Source: Camarhynchus parvulus (Eukaryota; Chordata; Aves; Passeriformes; Thraupidae). Taken from it: a stretch of 64,000 nt of DNA. The notes beneath the pieces were generated by a model. That model ran no database searches, had not been told where the DNA came from, and saw nothing but the letters and a program-made list of their open reading frames with translations. Both the position numbers and the translations under genes were made by a program. Where the stretch lies: contig NC_044571.1 in NCBI RefSeq assembly GCF_901933205.1, positions 12,850,420 through 12,914,419 of the forward strand. Reading direction: 5' to 3'. Of this stretch, positions 47,901 through 62,236 are shown in pieces; position 1 is the stretch's first letter, and each line of letters starts with the position of its first letter.

Positions 47901-50900
47901 TCCTTACATGACCTTTGATAATGAATTTGAACATTAAATTCATGAGGCTGGGTTCACAGCTATAAGAAGCTGTAGTTTCCATGCAGATAGATCTTCCCCA
48001 AAGAAATTCTTATTCATGGTGTGTAATTGAATATTTTATTTTTCTGGGAAAAGTAAAATCTTTAATTTCTAAAAAGGCTCTGCAGAACTTTCCCTCTTCA
48101 AGCAAGTACATTGACAGACAAACAAACTGCATTAATTCCTTTAGATTATATGGGTAGGGCCTTTACCTGGATTGAAATGTGATATAAATTTTAAGTTTCT
48201 TACTGCAATCCTATCATATTTTCATAAGAAAGGAGTTAGACTTTGCTAAGCAGTTGTGATGAATCAGTTTCTTTGGGTGATGCTGCTCTGTGTGCTTTGA
48301 GTAGCAAACATGTCAGTGCGTTTAATAGCTATGTCTACTTGATACACACATAAATCTCAGGTTTTCTATAAAGAAAGGCCATTACTTTTTCACTCTGTTT
48401 GACATTGGGCCATTTAGAAGAAGTTGGCTGCAAAAAAGGCTAAGAGCTGTGTCTGGTCAGGAAATGAAAAGTTTCAGACTCAAAGAAGAAAATTATTTCT
48501 TTCCTGTAAAATACATGATACATGTCCCACAGAAGTTTGTGATGTCAATAACATCTCTTACTGGCTATCCATCAAATCAGGTTTAGTCTGTTTTAAGTTA
48601 ACTCTTTTTAGTTAAAAGTGTGTATGCAATTGAAGAGTGATATAAAGCATTTACACAAAGACTGGCTCATGGATTTTACAGGTATTAGAGTTCTCAGAGG
48701 AAGCATTAAGGTTCAGGGCATCAAGGCATTTCAAAATGAAGTGCCTCATGGAAAATGAATAGCATGGCACCAATAATGATCTGCATAAAGAAGCATCTTT
48801 GGTGCAGCTTTACACAGTCTCCCCAGTCTCTCAATGTGCAAAAAGGAGTTCACTTTGTGCTTCAGAGAGGCTTAAAAGAAGCACTGGGTTAAACAAACCC
48901 ACAATAAAAATGTCGATGGTTTGGCGCAGCAATTTATTTACATTACTGATATTGCTGCTCTCATCTTTGTGAGAGCTCAGGAAAACTACTCTGGATGAAG
49001 CATAGGGTCACAATTTCCCATTTGGGGTTGTAATGATTTTTTAATGATACTCTGAAATTCGGCTGCACAGTCAAAGGTGATACCTACTACCAAAACAAAT
49101 GAGAGCACTGGTGATTCTGCTGCTGGGGAGCCTGCCTTTACTGGTGATAAGTGGTAGAAATGACCTGTGCTGGGCAGTGATGACAAGGTACTATATAATC
49201 CCTGAATTATTTTGTTATCCATGGAGAGATAGCCTGCTGTCTTTCATCCAGCATTGATCTCTGTGATGCTAAAGAATGAACCTGCTGAAAAGAAAATGCA
49301 GTACCTCAAAAAATACACCTTGGGTAAATAGTGACGATCCAGATTTTGCAATAAAAATCTGCTTGAAGGTCTGGAAAAGGGAGGCTGTAGGACAGAAATG
49401 TTTGGTCATGATAGTCGTAGGAAGAGGATGAATTTTGAGATCAGCTAGCGAAGATGTTTTCTGTGATGCTTTTTTTTTTCTTTCTTTCTTTTATTTATAA
49501 GGTAGAAGGGCTAAATGCCACTCTGTTTCTGTGTAATTTGAACAGTGAAAGACAAAAAAAATTGTCTTTTTGTGGTTCCCCTAATAAAAATAAAACAGGT
49601 TCTGACAATCCTTGGCAACTGATCCTCAAATCAGTTTTCTGGTGTGTTTGACCTTCATAATAGACTCTCTGTAAAATCTGTTTCAAAATAAACCTTTTAA
49701 TTCTTTTAAATGGGGAAAGCATGCTAAGGTCTTACGCAAGGAATTTGCTAATTAAGGTACAACATAGAAATATTTTCCAAGGAATTTAGGAAGAGAGAAA
49801 ATTATCTGAACATTGTTTCAGTGTGGGATGTCACACAGTCCAAGAAGAAGCAACAAATGAATAAGATTTTTAAAAGGTAAATGATGCTTGTTCAGCCTCA
49901 AGATAGAAAAAAGCAGTACATATAGATTTAATGATAGAAGAATATGTTTCATAAATATTTTTCTTCTATATATAATATATTTTAAAAGTTTCCCCTTATA
50001 TGTTTTAAGTGATAAAACTGACTCTAAATATTCTTACACACAAGCACTCATACCACACATCTAGGCACTGCAAAATCATTTTCCAATGGCAAATTCCTTG
50101 AATGTCTCTCACCATACAGGTAGTTGGTTTCCAAGAATATACAGAATGGTCTACCACTAAGTTGCAGATGTTTCATTGCAAATCGAGTCATAAATTTTAA
50201 GTTATAGAAAGATACATTTTTTGTAAGGGAAGTTGCCAATTGTCTTTGCAAGGAGAGTGGTAGTAAGCGGGAAGGAGCTGGGACACTGCACTAAAAATGC
50301 ACTGAGTGTCCCTCTGAACTCCCATTAGATTGGGTGGGTATCTTTTCCTTATGTAGACACACCTGAACATCTTACAGGACACTGATTTGGGTGGTGAGGC
50401 TTCATTTCAAGTCAGTATCCAGCAAGAATTTAGGTCACTTGTCTTTTGGAAGACCACCATTACTAAGTTTTTGTCTATTCTGTGCTTTGAGCTGTGGGAT
50501 GTTCTCTCTCATTTTGGCCAGGATATTCCATTATGAGATAAACTCCCAGTCATTGGAAGGGGTATATTCTTGCAAACATAGCAAATAGTGGCTAAAAACT
50601 AGCAGCATTTACCCCCAGAAATGTCTTGGAGAAAATATCTGATCACTTCTCATGGAGGATTTTAAACTCATTTTCTGTCAGTGTCTTGCCTATTCCTTGG
50701 AAGAAAGTCACACCATGAATTTGGTTAGAATCTATGTTTTCCACACTGATGTACATAAATTATAGCAATGATGGCACTATTATTCTTCCCTCAAATCAAA
50801 CTGTGTTATGGTCAGTAAATAAGCAGACCGTTCCTTCCACTCTCTGTGTAATATGAAAATTTTCCCTGGTTTTCTAAGATGACGAAATTTGTCATAAATT

Positions 50901-53569
50901 TAGAGGAAATCAAGATAACACAGGCAGGATTGGTAGTGCACAGAGAGAACAAAAAGCTAACCACAGCAGCACAGTGGAGCTTCAAAAATAGAAATATCTC
51001 CCAGAGCTGGAGAAGAGCAAGGGGCCAGTGAAAGTCATCCAAAGGTGAGAAGTAACCACAGCAGAATGAACCAAAGCCAAGCTCTCTGGAGCAGCCAGCA
51101 CTTCTATCACAAAAAGGTAATAATTATAAAAATATGTAAGAATGATTAAAGAATGCTAACTAGATCAATACCATAGCTCCATGAATCAACTCTCCACCTT
51201 ATTCTCCAACACTAAACCCACTCAGCATCACCTGAGTGCCTTCTCCCCAGTCCTGACACATTACTGAACAGTCACATAATCAAAGGAGTGCTGGCTCAGC
51301 CATGGACCTGGTAAACCTTGCAGAGGACACTTAAATGAAATGATACATTCCCCAGCCTGTGCTTCTGCATCCCAGTCACTTGAATACCTTATCAAAGAGG
51401 CTCAGGCTCCAATTCCATTTCATTTATTTTTTTTTATTGATGGAGTTCCAACTCAAGCACCTATCTTTCATTCAGGTAGGCAGCATAATATTAGAAAATG
51501 GAATTTCCTCTTCCATGCCCTCCATTTTACAAGTAAACCCCTCAAGAAACAAAAATAAATCAGACAGAGATCCCTGAACAGACAAAAATTTCGGCTGTCT
51601 ATGTCAGGATCTTACTGATTTTCACAGGTATTACAATGAGGTATTTGAGTAGTTTAAATCAATAGAATAATTTTTGTCACTATAAGTTCATAAATCCCGA
51701 CTAAACTACCTAAAATGCATGACTGCTGAACAAAATCTCAGCAGCTGTTCCAATTTTGCCTGTTGCTATAGACTGTACTGCTCACAGTATTCATGTTGTA
51801 CTCCAGAGATGATTTTGCATCAGACTTCCTTTTCACTAAATAAACTCACTGGTTCAGATGGCTACATTCAGCATCCACGTTTGGTGTCCTTGGAAGGAAG
51901 GGCCTACTGTCCTAGAGAGAGAAAAATCATTGCCTCCTCTTTCCACAGATCAATAAAAATTCTAAATGAAAAACAATAACTAAGGCTCTTCCGTAAGCGC
52001 TTCCTGGTTTATTTCATTTAAGGGAGACAAAGAGAGAAGATTTGAATTTTCTTTCATGTCCCAATTACAAGTTGCTTTACATTTGTACATTCCCCAGATA
52101 AATACGGATTGTGCAGACTTGTGTCAAGAAGCTAAGGGCAGATAAAGTTTCTTTCTCAATCTCATTTTTCCTATGCATGATTTTAGGGTTTTTTGATCCT
52201 TCTAATTACCTACACAGAAAAGTATGAATTTCTGTACATTAGTAGAACCTTTCTTTTCTGTTTCGATATGCAAATAAAATTTGGAGTTGCTTATATTTAA
52301 GCAGTTTTATAAATTGAATTTGCTTTTTACTTGGTAGCAAATGCACACTGACTTCTTCCTATCTTGTAGCTGTTCTGTACAGACCTCATAACTTTCCTCT
52401 TTGGAACAATCTTAAAATTTTCTAAAAATAATTTCCCTACAGCTAACTGTATTTTACTGAGATTTTTACTTTGACGTTGAAGCAAGTATATTTTAAAAGA
52501 TTTAAAAAATATAATGAATAAATGTGCAATTTATGTCATACCTTCAGTATGATAGAATATCCAGTAAATTTTCCACTTCATAAAAATAACCCCCTAACTA
52601 TTAAGTCTGGTTTTCATCTTAAGGTAAATCAAAATGCTCCATATTAAGAAGAACTGAAATTATTTTATTTGCTTATAAGCCTTCTCTCCAATTCCTGAAA
52701 CAACATGACATGCATGAGGGTTTAACCAGGTGCCAAAAGCAAAGTTTTGTGTTTGTCTGCTTGTGTGCAGCTGGTGAGAAAAGATTAATAATGATCATGG
52801 TGATTACAGTCTTTGGTATTTTGGGGATTCTCACCTCCCTCTCAGATCTAGAATAGATAATAAATGAAGCACACAGCTGCACCCTGTAATTTAGATGTCT
52901 TCTTGCCTGCATTTCTGTGATCTGATTATCAGAGGCAGTTGTCTCTAACTCCTGCAGAATTCTATATGAAATTTAGGTGTTCAGAAAATATTTTATATGT
53001 CATGTTCCTCTTTTTGTGTTTTTTCCACACTGAACACTTACACTATTGTAATTATATTTGTTTGCAATTATTGATTAGTCTAGATTATCACTTGATTAGG
53101 CAAATTATATAGGGCAGGATCAAATTGATCTGCTAAAATTGTCTGCAATTTTACAGCTCTTAGAGATGGGGCTCTGAGTCCTGTGATGGCTGAAAATGTC
53201 AGATGAAAAAATTGAGCTCAGATGCCCTCAGGTAAATGAGAAAATGAAACCTGTCTCCCATGCCCATTAAAGCATTATCCAGTAAATAAAAAATGGATGC
53301 AACTTCCTCCTCTACAGCAATTTGGAGTTATTTCCTAAATAGAAAATTCTGGGAAAACTGTATTGAACAAAATTATTTACCAAGCTTCATGTGAAAATTG
53401 TTACAGGATAACATAAGAGAGGAGAAATAACTTTGGGGTTTTTCCTCAAATTTCCTGTAACTGAAAATTTATTTGGCAGATCTGAGTTTCAGAGACCTGA
53501 CATCTCAGTGTTGTCCACACCTTGTATTAGGCAAAATAATGATCATCTGACTGCTCTCCTCTGAAATTA
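44906..53569. other. Long noncoding stretch, nothing recognised
   Basis: About 8.7 kb without a recognised transposon, RNA gene or coding region. GC-raised patches of unknown nature lie at about 46780-46900 and 47400-47760. Small features are a (gcaa)n run at about 47041-47058 and a pyrimidine-rich tract at 49469-49491. The frames here are short and differ on each strand. Confidence 0.5.
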
Positions 53570-53575
53570 CTCCTG

Positions 53576-53870
53576 TGTCACCCTGGTTTTTTAAGATTTT
53601 CTAAGCCTTCTGATGTTGACATTCTTGTGGTGAACTTTCTCACACATTTTCTGTAAACAACCCATTGTTTTGTCTTCCTTTATGGAGGAGGAGAAAGTTG
53701 ATGGACTGATGGTTTGACCAGTGTCATTGGAGAGGTGGCACTGTCACCCTCCAATCCGCTGTCACTTTTGGAAAACTATAAATGTTGGAGTCAGAGAATA
53801 AACTGCCCTTTTTCTTCCTTCACCTTGAGAACAGTGGTTTGATTGTGCCCTTTCGTGTCCTATCGTGACA
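53576..53870 (+). mobile_element. Compact solo LTR with perfect 6-bp target duplication (295 bp)
   Basis: Perfect copies of ctcctg at 53570-53575 and 53871-53876 flank an element running from tgtcaccctgg to tatcgtgaca. The ends form a short inverted repeat (tgtca...tgaca). A TATA box-like tataaat at 53778-53784 and a poly(A) signal AATAAA at 53797-53802 set the sense as plus. The sequence matches a songbird LTR I recall, including a gaccagtgtcattggagagg block. No internal genes adjoin it. The 77-codon minus-strand frame at 53762-53995 is a shadow. Confidence 0.9.
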
Positions 53871-53876
53871 CTCCTG

Positions 53877-56501
53877 CAGGTATGGATTGAGGTAACTGAT
53901 TCATCTTCAGTCTCTCTTCTCTGGTAGTTCAAAACATTTTCCTCTTCCTCTAGATGAACAAACCATACTCCCACATATATAGAAGCAAAAGGCAAAGTAA
54001 GGTTCTTGAGTCCTTTCTAACACTTCAGTTAAAAAGATAATGACTTGTTCTCTTACTTCTGATCCTAGTTTTTTTGTTTTGCTTTTGTTTTTGTAGGGCT
54101 TTTTTTTTTCAAATCAATTTTTTCTGCTATATCAGAAATAAGGAAATCTGCAACCTGATTTTCCAAGTAGTGCTCTTTGGGGATATATTGCTTGAGTATT
54201 TTCTACACAATATATATTTTTTACATATGTGTATATATTTGCTCTGTGATCCAGGAGCAGTGGGCAGCTAGTCCTGCCTTCCAGAAAGCTTTTTCACTCT
54301 CACAAAAACCCAGAAGCCCAGATTTCAGAAGCCACTAGACCGCAAAGTTTGCCTCACACTGCTGGTGCAAAGAGAGGACAGATTCTGCTGCCTTATTTCC
54401 CCTCTACTGGCAGCAGAAAGCCAAGTATTTAGAACCTTAGTGACTAAAACTTAACAGTGAACTTTCTTACCACTGTGACAGCAGCAAATCGTCATCATCA
54501 TCTTCTTTAAAAGTTTGGTGTGAGAATGCACCCCCTCAGGAGAGATGCTCAGTAACTCTTTGCACATCCTTATCTTGGTTCAGCCAGGTCTGACACTGAT
54601 TGCTGAAAGGGACGTGCATCCCTTATAGTTTAGAGGTAACTGCTGTGTGCCTGTTGCCACAATGGATAAATCTGCTGTTTCACCATTAATTTTGATATGA
54701 CGAAAGAAAAACCCCTTTGAACACTCTTAAATACTTCAGCTTACATTCTAATAAAATTCAATAATAGACTTTAATATCAAGAGTATTACTTTTCTTGTTG
54801 CATCACCCCTCATTTATTTGGAAAAAAAAAAAACCTAAATTAAGTTTAAGATTAGTAAATCTCAGTGTTACACAGTTTTGGTGATTCCTATCAAAATTAA
54901 TGTAACATATCAAAATAAACACTGTCTTTTTCTCCTACGGGTGTACTATAAAGCTGCTGTACAGGTATCAATTTCCATCATCCTTTATTTAACTTGTAAG
55001 ACCCTATTTGCTACTCAGGTTGCAAACTTTCAAGGGATCAGAGACCCTTGGATTTAGTACTTGATAACCCTTTTTAAGGCTTGTAGAGATGACATATGTT
55101 GTATCTTCAGCTCTGAAAGAAATATTCTCTCTCTGCTAAAAGACTGTGCTGGCTGGTTGGATCAGCCAAAATAAAGTGTCCTGTAATAGCTTACATGAAA
55201 TATAATTTGCTCATTTATTCATAGAGACAGAGGTTTCAGACAATGAGGATAATTAATTTTCAGAAAATTAAAAATTCATTAAATTGATGCTTTTATTGTA
55301 TATGTGAACATACTCTTTTACTAAAATGGAAATTAATGAATGAGCAATATACATATTTTCAAGAAGGAATTCATAAGAATAAAAGCCTACTTTTCTATCA
55401 AGGTATGTCAAACAAAATGGTTAAGAGCCTATAGGCTGTGGGAACGCAGGTGAAAAGGATTGACAACATGCCAATACACAGAGAAAAAAACAAGTTTCAG
55501 GTTTCCTGGTGGCTCTTATTTCACCTCAAGTATTTTTTGGAAAGTTCTCTGATATTCATAAATATCAGAGCTTTCCTTGAAGTCATTAAAACTTTTCAAT
55601 ATAATTTGCGGTTTTTCTACTTCCTTCATTCTGTAAAAGTGCTAATACCCTTAAGCATTTATTTTTGCATTCAGACATTTATATTATTTAAAATCATGTC
55701 CCTTCCCCCTAGGGTATCTCATGGAAATGTTGAGTATTGCAACTGTACAAAACTGTGAAATAATATGACACATTTACTCATCTACTGCAGGAAACAGTAC
55801 TCTGAACAGATGAAACTTAGAACTGCATAATATATATCCACAATCAAAAGAAAAATAATTCTGCTAAATTATCTGTAGATCCATGGAAAGCAATAAGTCC
55901 TTCAGAGATGTTTTAGGTACTGTAGGATACAGTAAGAGTACTACACTAAGGATAAGAGTTCCCTAACCAACAGTGCTGCAGAACTGGAAAATGCAACTAA
56001 AAAAGTAATAAATGGGGAATGAAGATAAAGATAATGGAGTTCAAATCTATTAGTTACAGAGAAAATCCAACATAGTTAAAGCCAGAGAATCATATTCCCT
56101 CCACAGCATTTCCAGTGTGATATTTTTTCTGATTAATGATCTATTATGAAAGATATAAGCTCTGAATAAACTTCCTCTTATAAACATACAGGCCTTATTT
56201 ATCAGTGCATTGTATCAGTTTTTCTCCCTTTTAATTCCACTCCTTTCAGTGGAGTCAGAGTGATGTACAAGGGCTAATCACAGTAGGATAGCAGTAAGCA
56301 AGATTTTCTCCTAAATTAGAGCATAGTGAATTATTTCTCCTTTCCCAAAACAGACTAAATTTTGAATGTCCATTTTTTTATTTTGTCTTATTTGATCAAC
56401 TACTTGCATAGATAGAAATGTGAGGGTGAGGAGAAGGTGGATCTGAATGGGACAAGGATTATTATTCTTTTATTTCCATTGATTCCAATCTATATTTTTA
56501 T
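53877..56501. other. AT-rich noncoding DNA, nothing recognised
   Basis: No repeat family or gene is recognised. T-rich tracts lie near 54069-54110 and an A-tract near 54822. Confidence 0.55.
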
Positions 56502-56685
56502 AATCACAGAAGAGTTGAGGTTGGAAGGCACCTCTGGTCATCACCTGGTCCAGCTTCACCAGTCCAAGCTGTTTCACCTAGAGCTGGTTGTTCAGGGCCA
56601 CATCCAGACAGAATTTGAGTATCTCCAATGATGGAGACTCCAGAACCTCCCTGAATAATCTGTTCTAGGTCACACTCAAAGATAT
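56502..56685 (-). mobile_element. CR1 LINE 3'-end fragment
   Basis: The plus strand shows reversed CR1 tail motifs: aatcacagaagagttgaggt, tggaaggcacctctggtcat, a cacctggtccagcttcac block, gttcagggccacatccagac and a ctccaatgatggagactcca block, then an ill-preserved cctccctgaataatctgttc. It is 5'-truncated and diverged. Confidence 0.88.
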
Positions 56686-59310
56686 TAACAAATATCACGC
56701 AGAGCATGTGGGGAACTATATTAAGAATCTCTGATGTTTCTGACTGAGTTTTGGTTGTAGGAAGACAGCAAGTTTAACAAAAAAAAAGGCTAATTAATAT
56801 TAAATTCATAATTTGCAACTCTTTAGACACAAAATTTCTCAATTTTAGTTTTCAAAACAGACAGGTAAATGTCCCAATTAATCACCATTTCCATCCTGTC
56901 AAAGAGTCTCAAATTAGACATTTCATCAGTTTTTTTTCTCAAACTGAAAAAATCCTAGTAAGAGTCAGAATAATGCATGAGATGATGTGAAATAGAAAAT
57001 AATACCTCAATCAATGCTTTGTTTTAAAATTAAAAAAAACTAGTTATATGTCATTGATGTGAAAGCAAAAGAAAATTTCTACTATAAATTTGAAAACAAA
57101 TTGTGATTTTTCTAAGAAATATTATACTAGGACTGCAAAATATCTTTAATAATATTTTTAGAAGTGTAAAAAATATATAATTTTTTTAATGTCATTCTCA
57201 TTCGTCTCTTTTTTTCTTCCTTCTTTCTTTTGTTTTTTCTCATAAAGAGAGTAGCACCTGAACATACAAGATCCTGAAAATAACAAACTCTTTTCTCTTC
57301 TCTTCAACAAACTGTAAAGGTTAGGAAAACTATATAATTATGCACAGTAAAAAAAAAAAAAAGTTTTGCTTTCCATTTAAAAGGCAATCCAATTTCTTCA
57401 GGAGCCAGGAGCATTCAATTTCTTCTTTCTAGGTAAGCTGTTAGGCAAATCTAATCAAACCACACTAATTTCTGTTGTTGGGGCACTACCTGCAACTGTG
57501 TAATGGCTGATTCTCACTCCCCAGGTTACTTGACTGCTCTTAAATTTGACACAAGTCTAGATCAACATTCACATTTATAGGAGGCCATTACTGAGCCCCT
57601 GAGAAATAAATTCTTCCAGCTACAAACTCAGTTTGCCTATTTATCTGTTAAAATAGTTGGCCCTGAGCCATTCTGCTGGATGATCACCTCCAGACCATAA
57701 TTTGGGACAAAAGGACCATTGGCCTGTGAGACTCCTGCATGTTTGGGAAGGGGCAGGACACCTTCCCTCCTGCACGTGGCCTGCTAGGTGTGTTTTATAG
57801 GTGAATGGTCAGATTTGAGATTCCCAGAAAGGAATGATGTTTGTTATCACTGTGTCTATGGCAGCAGGTGTTAAGGATTTCTTTCTTTATATCAACTCAT
57901 ACAGCATGCAATCCCCTCTTTATGTCCACACCAGTATAACAATTTTTTTTTCTGGCTACTTGAATGAAGCTTTTGTCTTTATGTTCTTATTTCCTGAATT
58001 AAATGCTATTATTATCAAGAACAGTAATAAGTATTTTTAGTGTTTGGGATAGGAAAGGACCTGCTTAGGGCCCTTCCCAGCTTTGGAGCTAGATTGTTGT
58101 TGAATTTAGCAAGAGGTGTGAGCCAGCAGCAGATGCCTTTCTATAGAAGGATCTTTGTGCTATTTGTGAGGGACAGGAGCTCAGTTCACCCTTTCTTCTC
58201 CCTTCTGAGCCTTAAGGAGGCGAGGGTTTCATCATCTTTATGGGACCTGGGGTGCCCCAGCTCTGACACAACCAGCAGGTTGCCTTCTCCTATTTTACCA
58301 GGATTTCCATGAGGTTAGGGCCTTATCTGGATATTTCAGTGAATCCAGAAACATATATCATAGATAAATACAATGAACTACACAACTGAAAATTTTCCAC
58401 TCAGGTTTTCAGCCCTTTAAACACTTGTAACAGTGCAGTTTAGTACCAGAGACTTCTACAAAAACAAAGCACACCCTTTTTTTTTCTTCTTTATTTAGGG
58501 ATTGCATTTGGCGTCTCAAAAAACAAAATAAAAAGAAAAACAGCCTTGCAGTTCTCTGAAATTAACAGAATGTTAGTTAACTAATGTTTTAAATTTTCTA
58601 GGAGGGAATTATAAAATGAACCTCTGATGCCACATAGACTCAAATTTAACATAGAATAACTCACAACAGAAAATCTCATATAAACACTAAAATACAAATA
58701 ATTTTGAGACTCAAGCTAAAGAAGTACATATTCCTCAGATGCACATTCCTAATTAAGTATTCCAAGGTTCTAAAACATCATCACCACCCTCCTTTCTCTC
58801 CCTAAATAAACATTTGAAGAACAGTGAGCGCTTTTCAGCTGATAGGCACTACAGAAGAATCAATTGCATTTTTCCTTCCTTGCTACCACTTTTTAGACCA
58901 CTCTGTGTATTGTGGCCAGCAGACCCTAAATCTCTCCAAAAGCAGCACGTGCTCCTGGCCGCATACCAGCCCAGTGGAGTAATAAATGCATATATTTCTC
59001 TCCTGTGCAGAGTGTGTTTTCAGCCACCCAGACCCTGTGCTTGAAATCCTTGTGGCTGTGCATGATGCTCCCTAGAGGTGGCTGTAAATTACTGGTGTGT
59101 GAAATGGCCAAGCTAGCAGAGTTTTGTTTAATTTACTACAGCCATGAGCCAAAGCAAAGGAAAGTATTTGTGTAGGGTCCAGATTCTGCAGTCATCTCGT
59201 ATGAGCCTCTCCAGTGTACTCAGCAAAGAGGAAGGTGCTTTCTTTCAGTAAGAGAGACAAACATACAGGTGTTTGGTTGTACTGCCACTTCATTGGCCAT
59301 GACTGTGTTA
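56686..59310. other. AT-rich noncoding DNA with one GC-raised patch
   Basis: The block at about 58040-58320 is GC-richer and open for 90 codons on the plus strand, but the frame begins with ATG in no recognisable context and matches nothing I know. Long T and A tracts occur near 57179-57240 and 57349-57362. No repeat family is recognised. Confidence 0.5.
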
Positions 59311-59775
59311 TAATCGCAGTACTATCACAGTTGGAAGAGCTATCGAAAATCATCCAGTCCTCTCTTCAACTTAGCACTACCATAATCACCCCCAAACCTT
59401 GCCCCCAGTGCCACATCCAGATACCTCTTGAACACTTCCAGAGACAATATCCCAGCACCTCCCTGGACACCTGCCCCAGTGCCTGATCACTCTTTCAAAG
59501 AAAAATAAACTTTCTAATATCTACTCTGAGCCTCCCTTGACACAATTTGAGGCCATTTCCTTTTGGCCTTTTGCTTGAGACATGCCGAAGATACCAACTA
59601 TCTCCTTTCAGGTAGTTGTAGAGAACAATGAAATCCCTCAGAAGCCTCTTCTCCAGGCTAGACAACCCCAGTGGCCTCAGCCTCTTCTTACAGGACATGT
59701 TTTACTACATTTAGATTTCTAGATCTTCTTCAGCTTTGTTACCCTTCTCTGGACAAAGTCTATCACCTCAATGTC
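59311..59775 (-). mobile_element. CR1 LINE 3'-end fragment, the longest minus-strand copy
   Basis: A nearly continuous series of reversed CR1 motifs runs across 465 bp: taatcgcagtactatcacag, a tcatccagtcctctcttcaa block, gccacatccagatacctctt, cagcacctccctggacacct, gacacaatttgaggccattt, ctcagaagcctcttctccag, gctagacaaccccagtggcc, tcagcctcttcttacaggac and gttacccttctctggacaaa. These extend from the 3' tail into the end of ORF2. Open frames on both strands here are by-products. Confidence 0.93.
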
Positions 59776-60924
59776 CTTTGAAATATTCTTGGGAAGCAAG
59801 AGCTTTTTGTCTAGAGTGTAAAAGGGAAGATCTCATAAATAAATTTTGTTTTCTGTATCACTCACAGTCTCTTTTAGTCAGCTGACTAACACCTATTGCA
59901 ACAATTCATTATAAATTTAGCAATGAGTGTCCAGAAGAGAAAATAGAATTTAGGAGAGGCTGTGGTAACAAAATCTATAAAATTATGCAGATCATGTTCA
60001 TGCATTGCTATAAATACATATGAATATTGAGTCTTACTATAATATCTGCAAAATATCCTCCACTTGATGTATAGCAGTTACTGTTACCTGAGTGATAAAT
60101 TAATCTAAAGTTTTCTATATGATGGCTATATCACTTTCTAAAAGAGGACAGAAGAGACTGGCATGTGGATCAACTGGGCAAATATTTCATGAGCAGAAAC
60201 ATCAAATGTAATCCAGAGTAATATTTATGATGATGATACAAGACAGGCCAACATCAGTTCCCTCACTGGAAGATTTTTGAATTACTGACTGTTGACAGTA
60301 AGGTTTCTTGTCCATATATATTAAAGTTACACGTTTTCCTACAGAAAAGCACTGCCAAACACGAGGATGTTCAAAGGCTCATGTCTGTCATATTTTACAT
60401 AGCAAAGGGCTGGTACCAGAGATACATGTCTTGGGGCCATGGATTTAATGGTGACATATGACAACAAATTACTGGTCATTGTAAAATATCAGTTTAAGGT
60501 GCAGTTATGGAAACCATTAAATATAAAACTTGCTTGCAGCTTCCCCGCTAACATTCAGTCCCCAAACTGCAGGCAGCACATGCCTTATATTAATCTACTG
60601 ATAAAGTCATATTACTAATATCTGGTCTGACTTTTGAGATTAATTTTCTCAACACACAAGTAAAAGACATCTTTAATACTGCACACCTCCTGTGGCTGAG
60701 CCCCTGCTGAGAAACTGTGCTATTCTATGTCAACCAAGTTAAATAAATTGTATTATGTGAAAAAGTATGAAAAGATGTATCAAGCCACAAGAATGGTGCA
60801 GCAGAATCGCCCTGGTTACCACGGATCATTTTTACATAGTTTTTTATTTGCTCATGAAACATAAGTATTTGAACTAAAAACAAATGAAAAAAAAAGACAA
60901 AATCCAAAATCCAGACCACTACTG
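59776..60924. other. AT-rich noncoding DNA, nothing recognised
   Basis: No repeat family, RNA gene or supported reading frame is visible between the two CR1 fragments. Confidence 0.55.
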
Positions 60925-61085
60925 AGGATGACTAAGCATTGGCACAGTCTGCTCCAAGAGTTTGTACAGTTGTCTTTAGCAGTTTTCCCTGCTGTATACA
61001 GCCTTGATCAGACCTTCTTTGATCAGGAGGCTGAACCAAAGATCTGCCAAGGTGTCCTTTTCAACCTGAAATACTTGAGGACCAC
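60925..61085 (+). mobile_element. CR1 LINE 3' tail fragment, plus strand
   Basis: Degraded CR1 tail motifs are in plus order: a gactaagcattggcacagtc block, tgctccaagagtttgtacag, then gaccttctttgatcaggagg, ctgaaccaaagatctgccaa and ggtgtccttttcaacctgaa. These match the CR1 tail that normally reads like ...gcactggcacag...gctgcccttgatcagggggttggaccagatgatc...ccttccaacct. The 83-codon frame over 60928-61179 is part of this retroposon and not a gene. Confidence 0.78.
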
Positions 61086-62236
61086 ACATGCAAAATTAAG
61101 GGCTGTGATTGAAACACTTTCAGTGGTTCAGGAAGGAAAACATTTCTACTGCTTTTGGATTTTTTTTATAAATATGTAAAATACTTTTGACATGTAAGAT
61201 TTCTTAAAAATCATGTGTAAAAGAAAATTAGATGAAGCAATGATTTGGCTTTTATTTTTCATATTTTCTAGAAAATAAAGTTGAAAATGTACTACTAGGG
61301 TATAATTCTGATGTCAGAGAATAAAAGAATCTAGACCTGTGCTTCTGATTGGCTGAGCATTTTTTGATGCAGGCTTCCTATGTGTTTAATATATTTTTAC
61401 ATTTCAGATTCAGATCAAAATATAATCAGATTTTAGAGCTATTTCTTTATCCCAGGAAGAACTTAAAATTAAATATTAGCAAAAAAGCTTTTAAAAATTA
61501 CTTCATAGTTTGGAATTTTAGAAATCAAACATATTTTATGAAGCATTGAAATTTGTTGCTAATTCAAGAAGGTAAGGAAATGATACATTTAAATTTTAAT
61601 GAACAGAAGCAGTGGAATATTTTCTACTTACTGAGCAAAGACCAAAAAGGGAAAATGTTAGCAGCTAATACACTGAAGGATGAGAGTGAAATAGCCCTTT
61701 CTGAACTAGTAGTAACACATTTTAAATGACCCTGTAAACACCACAACATACACAGGGAATGCAGGAGCATGAAATTTTTTATTTTTTCTGTTCTGAAGCC
61801 TATTTATCTAAGATGATGTTACTGAATTAATAAATGCAGCTTTTGATATCAGCAAATTACAAAAGCAACTCATTTTTTTTCTATTCAGAAATCACCTTAC
61901 ATTTGGCTGGGAGAATAATGAGATTTGAGCTCCCATAATAACATTCAGAAACAACCTCTTCAAGTCCTTTCAGGCAGCACTAGCAAATAGAAGTTGTTCA
62001 AGTGTGCCACAAAGCTGTCAGCATATGAGCCTGGCTATGAGAATGCTTTCAGGAGTTACTTGGTGTGTGTGCAGGATATTTTGAGACCTGATTCAGTTTT
62101 AAATAGAGTACCTAGAAAACTTCTCTCTGATTTAAATGAAAGATGACTGTCTTTATGAGATTCCACTTGTTGTGGATGAAAATAAATGGTCTCTGTTTTC
62201 TTGTTTGATTAAAAAAAGTGTGTTTAATGTTCTTAG
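61086..62236. other. AT-rich noncoding DNA, nothing recognised
   Basis: No repeat family, RNA gene or supported reading frame is visible. Confidence 0.55.

Noticed and set aside
37116..53870. LTRs at 37116, 42722, 43857 and 53576 as the two ends of one full-length provirus
   Set aside because: They belong to different families, have different orientations and their own separate target duplications, and no gag, pol or env sequence lies between them.
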